5,953 bases of DNA, from NCBI GenBank assembly GCA_964513655.1, contig CAZENQ010000140.1, forward strand, positions 1-5,953. Reading direction: 5' to 3'. The notes under the pieces were generated by a model, which was not told the DNA's origin, searched no databases, and saw only the letters and a program-made list of their open reading frames with translations. Positions 4,003 to 5,953 of this stretch are shown piece by piece (position 1 is the first letter of the stretch; each line of letters starts with the position of its first letter). The translations under genes were made by a program, and so were the position numbers. This DNA is from G020350405 sp964513655 (GTDB lineage: Bacteria > Planctomycetota > Phycisphaerae > Sedimentisphaerales > Anaerobacaceae).

Positions 4003-5953
4003 ATGAGGATCTTAATCTTTATCTGCCTGTGCCTGACGTTTGTTATTCCTTCTCGGGCGAGAACAATCACCGTCGACGACGACGGCCCGGCGGACTTCAA
4101 TAATATTCAAGCGGCAATTGATGATGCCAATGAAGGGGATACCATTATCCTGGCCGATGGCGTCTATACCGGCCAAGGCAATCGGGACATCGACTTCCTT
4201 GGCAAGGCTATAACCATCCGCAGCAACAACCCCAATGAGCCTGCCGTGGTCGATTCTACCATTATTGATTGCCAGGGTACAGAACAAGACAGGCACCGTG
4301 CTTTTTATTTCCATACTGGTGAAGGACTCGATTCCATCATCGCCGGTTTGACAATTACCAATGGCTATGGGCAAGATGAGGACGTCCATTCAAGCTATAT
4401 GTTTTCTGCTGGTGGCGCCATCTTCTGCATCGGTTCGAGTCCGACAATCGTGCACTGCCAAGTAATCCACAACTATGCTGGCTTCAAAGGCGGCGGATTT
4501 TACATCGAGAACGGCAGCCCCAAAATTACAAACTGCGCCTTCACCGACAACTCGTCAACCTACGGCGTCGCCATATTCAATAGAAATAGCAACGCTACTG
4601 TGACAAATTGCACTTTCACGGCTAACTCTACAAACTCTCCGAACTCGGGCGGAGGCGCGGGGATATACAATATGTACGGCAGCCCGAAGATCAACAACTG
4701 CACATTCCACGGCAACTTTTCACAGGAGCTGGGCGGCGGCATCAAAAACGATGAAAGCAGAGCAACCATTACGAATTGCATATTTGTTGAGAACTCTGCA
4801 GACTCTGGCGGCGCAATACACAACACAGAGGGCAGCCCAACGATTGCAAACTGCACCTTTAGTGCAAACTCAGCCAGAGAAAGGGGGGGCGCAATGGCCT
4901 TCGGTCGCGGGTATACCACGTCAACTTTGGAAAACTGCACTTTTGTCGGCAACTACAGCGACAAAATCGCAGGCGCGATATTCTATTCGAGAACAAACCC
5001 AATACTCACCAATTGCATCTTCAGAGGAAATTCTGCAGACGCCGGAGGTGCGATATACAACGACCAAGCCAGTCCAACGATTGCCAGCTGTGCCTTTCTC
5101 AATAACTCGGGTAGCTACGGCGGAGCCATCTTCAATGAATCCACTAACCTGAGAGTAACCAACTGCACGTTTCGTGCGAATTCAGCACGTAGCGGAAATT
5201 GTATGGCCTTTGATTCCGAGCATTCGTTTTTGAGTAACCTTCAAATGAACAACTGCATTCTTTGGGACGGTGGCAATAAGATATGGAACCACGACGGTTC
5301 GATTATTACAATTACCTACAGCGATGTACACGGTGGGTGGCCGGGTCAAGGCAATATCAACAAAGACCCATACTTTGCGCTCAGTTCCGGTTACCACCTC
5401 GCGATTGGCTCGCCCTGTATCGACGCCGGTGACCCAAATTACATTGCAGGGCCGAACGATACAGACCTAGACGGCAATCCTCGTGTGATGGATGGCCGAG
5501 TTGATATGGGGGCTTACGAACAATTAGGTACTATCAATACCGCTCCAGTTGCCTGTATTGTGGGAGGGGACAGGGTTGTTGAGGCGGGGGTTGGTTGTGA
5601 AGCGAGGGTTGTGTTGGATGGTTCTTGTTCGAGTGATGCGGATTCTACGGAGGGGACGAACGATGATATAAATGATTTTGACTGGTACGAGGTGATAGAT
5701 GCGTGCGAGCCGAACAGTGATATTTATATAGGGAGCGGGGAGGTTATAGAGTGCAATTTAGGTTTGGGTGAGCATTTAATTATCCTCGAAGTAACAGATA
5801 AGGCGGGGGCTTTTGACAGCAACGAGGTGGTGATTACAGTTGAGGATGTGACACCGCCAGAGTTTAGTCTGGTTGTTGAGCCGAATATACTTTGGCCTCC
5901 GAATGGTAAGATGGTTCAGGTTCGGCCGGAGTGGGAGGTGAGTGATAACTGCG
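4003..5953 (+). CDS. Exported right-handed beta-helix protein with PKD-like region (partial, 3' end missing)
   Basis: 650 codons are open to the window edge. ATG follows AGGAG (3991-3995) at 7 nt and the promoter at 3871-3898. A signal peptide (about 1-19, likely cut after SRA) is followed by VDDDGPADF. The first stretch resembles pectate-lyase-like entry strands (NIQAAIDDANEGDTI, 33-47). Residues 137-420 form about eleven coils of 25-30 residues with the pattern GGAI(Y/F)N..SPTI.NC.F. One cysteine per coil recurs at 152, 178, 203, 233, 259, 284, 312, 338, 363, 388 and 418, suggesting a stacked Cys ladder. A conserved closing module runs from SPCIDAGDPN (470-479) to DMGAYE (501-506). Residues about 512-600 look PKD/Ig-like (APVA, LDGS, SSDAD, LEVTD). 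A further module with LWPPNGKMV follows. Such planctomycete proteins are thought to bind or cut polysaccharide, but no catalytic site is evident. Codon composition changes near 5560. Confidence 0.93.
   Translation, partial: MRILIFICLCLTFVIPSRARTITVDDDGPADFNNIQAAIDDANEGDTIILADGVYTGQGNRDIDFLGKAITIRSNNPNEPAVVDSTIIDCQGTEQDRHRAFYFHTGEGLDSIIAGLTITNGYGQDEDVHSSYMFSAGGAIFCIGSSPTIVHCQVIHNYAGFKGGGFYIENGSPKITNCAFTDNSSTYGVAIFNRNSNATVTNCTFTANSTNSPNSGGGAGIYNMYGSPKINNCTFHGNFSQELGGGIKNDESRATITNCIFVENSADSGGAIHNTEGSPTIANCTFSANSARERGGAMAFGRGYTTSTLENCTFVGNYSDKIAGAIFYSRTNPILTNCIFRGNSADAGGAIYNDQASPTIASCAFLNNSGSYGGAIFNESTNLRVTNCTFRANSARSGNCMAFDSEHSFLSNLQMNNCILWDGGNKIWNHDGSIITITYSDVHGGWPGQGNINKDPYFALSSGYHLAIGSPCIDAGDPNYIAGPNDTDLDGNPRVMDGRVDMGAYEQLGTINTAPVACIVGGDRVVEAGVGCEARVVLDGSCSSDADSTEGTNDDINDFDWYEVIDACEPNSDIYIGSGEVIECNLGLGEHLIILEVTDKAGAFDSNEVVITVEDVTPPEFSLVVEPNILWPPNGKMVQVRPEWEVSDNC

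Overview
The window reads as a bacterial chromosomal segment. It most likely comes from a planctomycete of the Phycisphaerae/Sedimentisphaerales kind. This is inferred from the style of the right-hand gene: a short signal peptide, then VDDDGPADF, then parallel beta-helix coils, closed by SPCIDAGDPN and a DMGAYE ending. The Pro/Gly-rich secreted protein with ADPN-type runs in the middle fits the same group. Genus and species cannot be told from the sequence.

Left part (1-2675), minus strand: parB (1725-2675), then a secreted protein of unknown function with a coiled coil and an arginine-rich tail (927-1565), then dtd, D-aminoacyl-tRNA deacylase (343-792). All three have good Shine-Dalgarno sequences; the last two start with GTG. 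Gaps are 159 and 134 bp. The middle gene has its own likely promoter, so this is a co-oriented cluster rather than a tight operon.

Centre (2676-4002): about 1.3 kb with no convincing protein gene. It holds a perfect 16-bp parS palindrome 151 bp upstream of the parB start and a second near-perfect parS 307 bp further on. Next come a G-rich stretch, the right arm of a long inverted repeat, a separate 37-nt dyad, a clear sigma70-type promoter and a potentially structured leader. No parA lies beside parB.

Right part (4003-5953), plus strand: the first 650 codons of a large exported beta-helix protein, open at the window edge. A PKD-like region follows the helix. Base composition changes sharply inside this gene near 5560.

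The most striking structure is an inverted repeat of about 240 bp at 1-240 and 3389-3629 that brackets the dtd/unknown/parB/parS block. Its outer 55 bp are identical in the two arms and contain a near-perfect palindrome. A 47-bp inner block is also identical, while the middle has diverged. Genes point outward on both sides of the parS zone, and the G-rich strand switches from minus to plus in the same interval. Together with parB and the two parS sites, this suggests, but does not prove, a position close to the replication origin.
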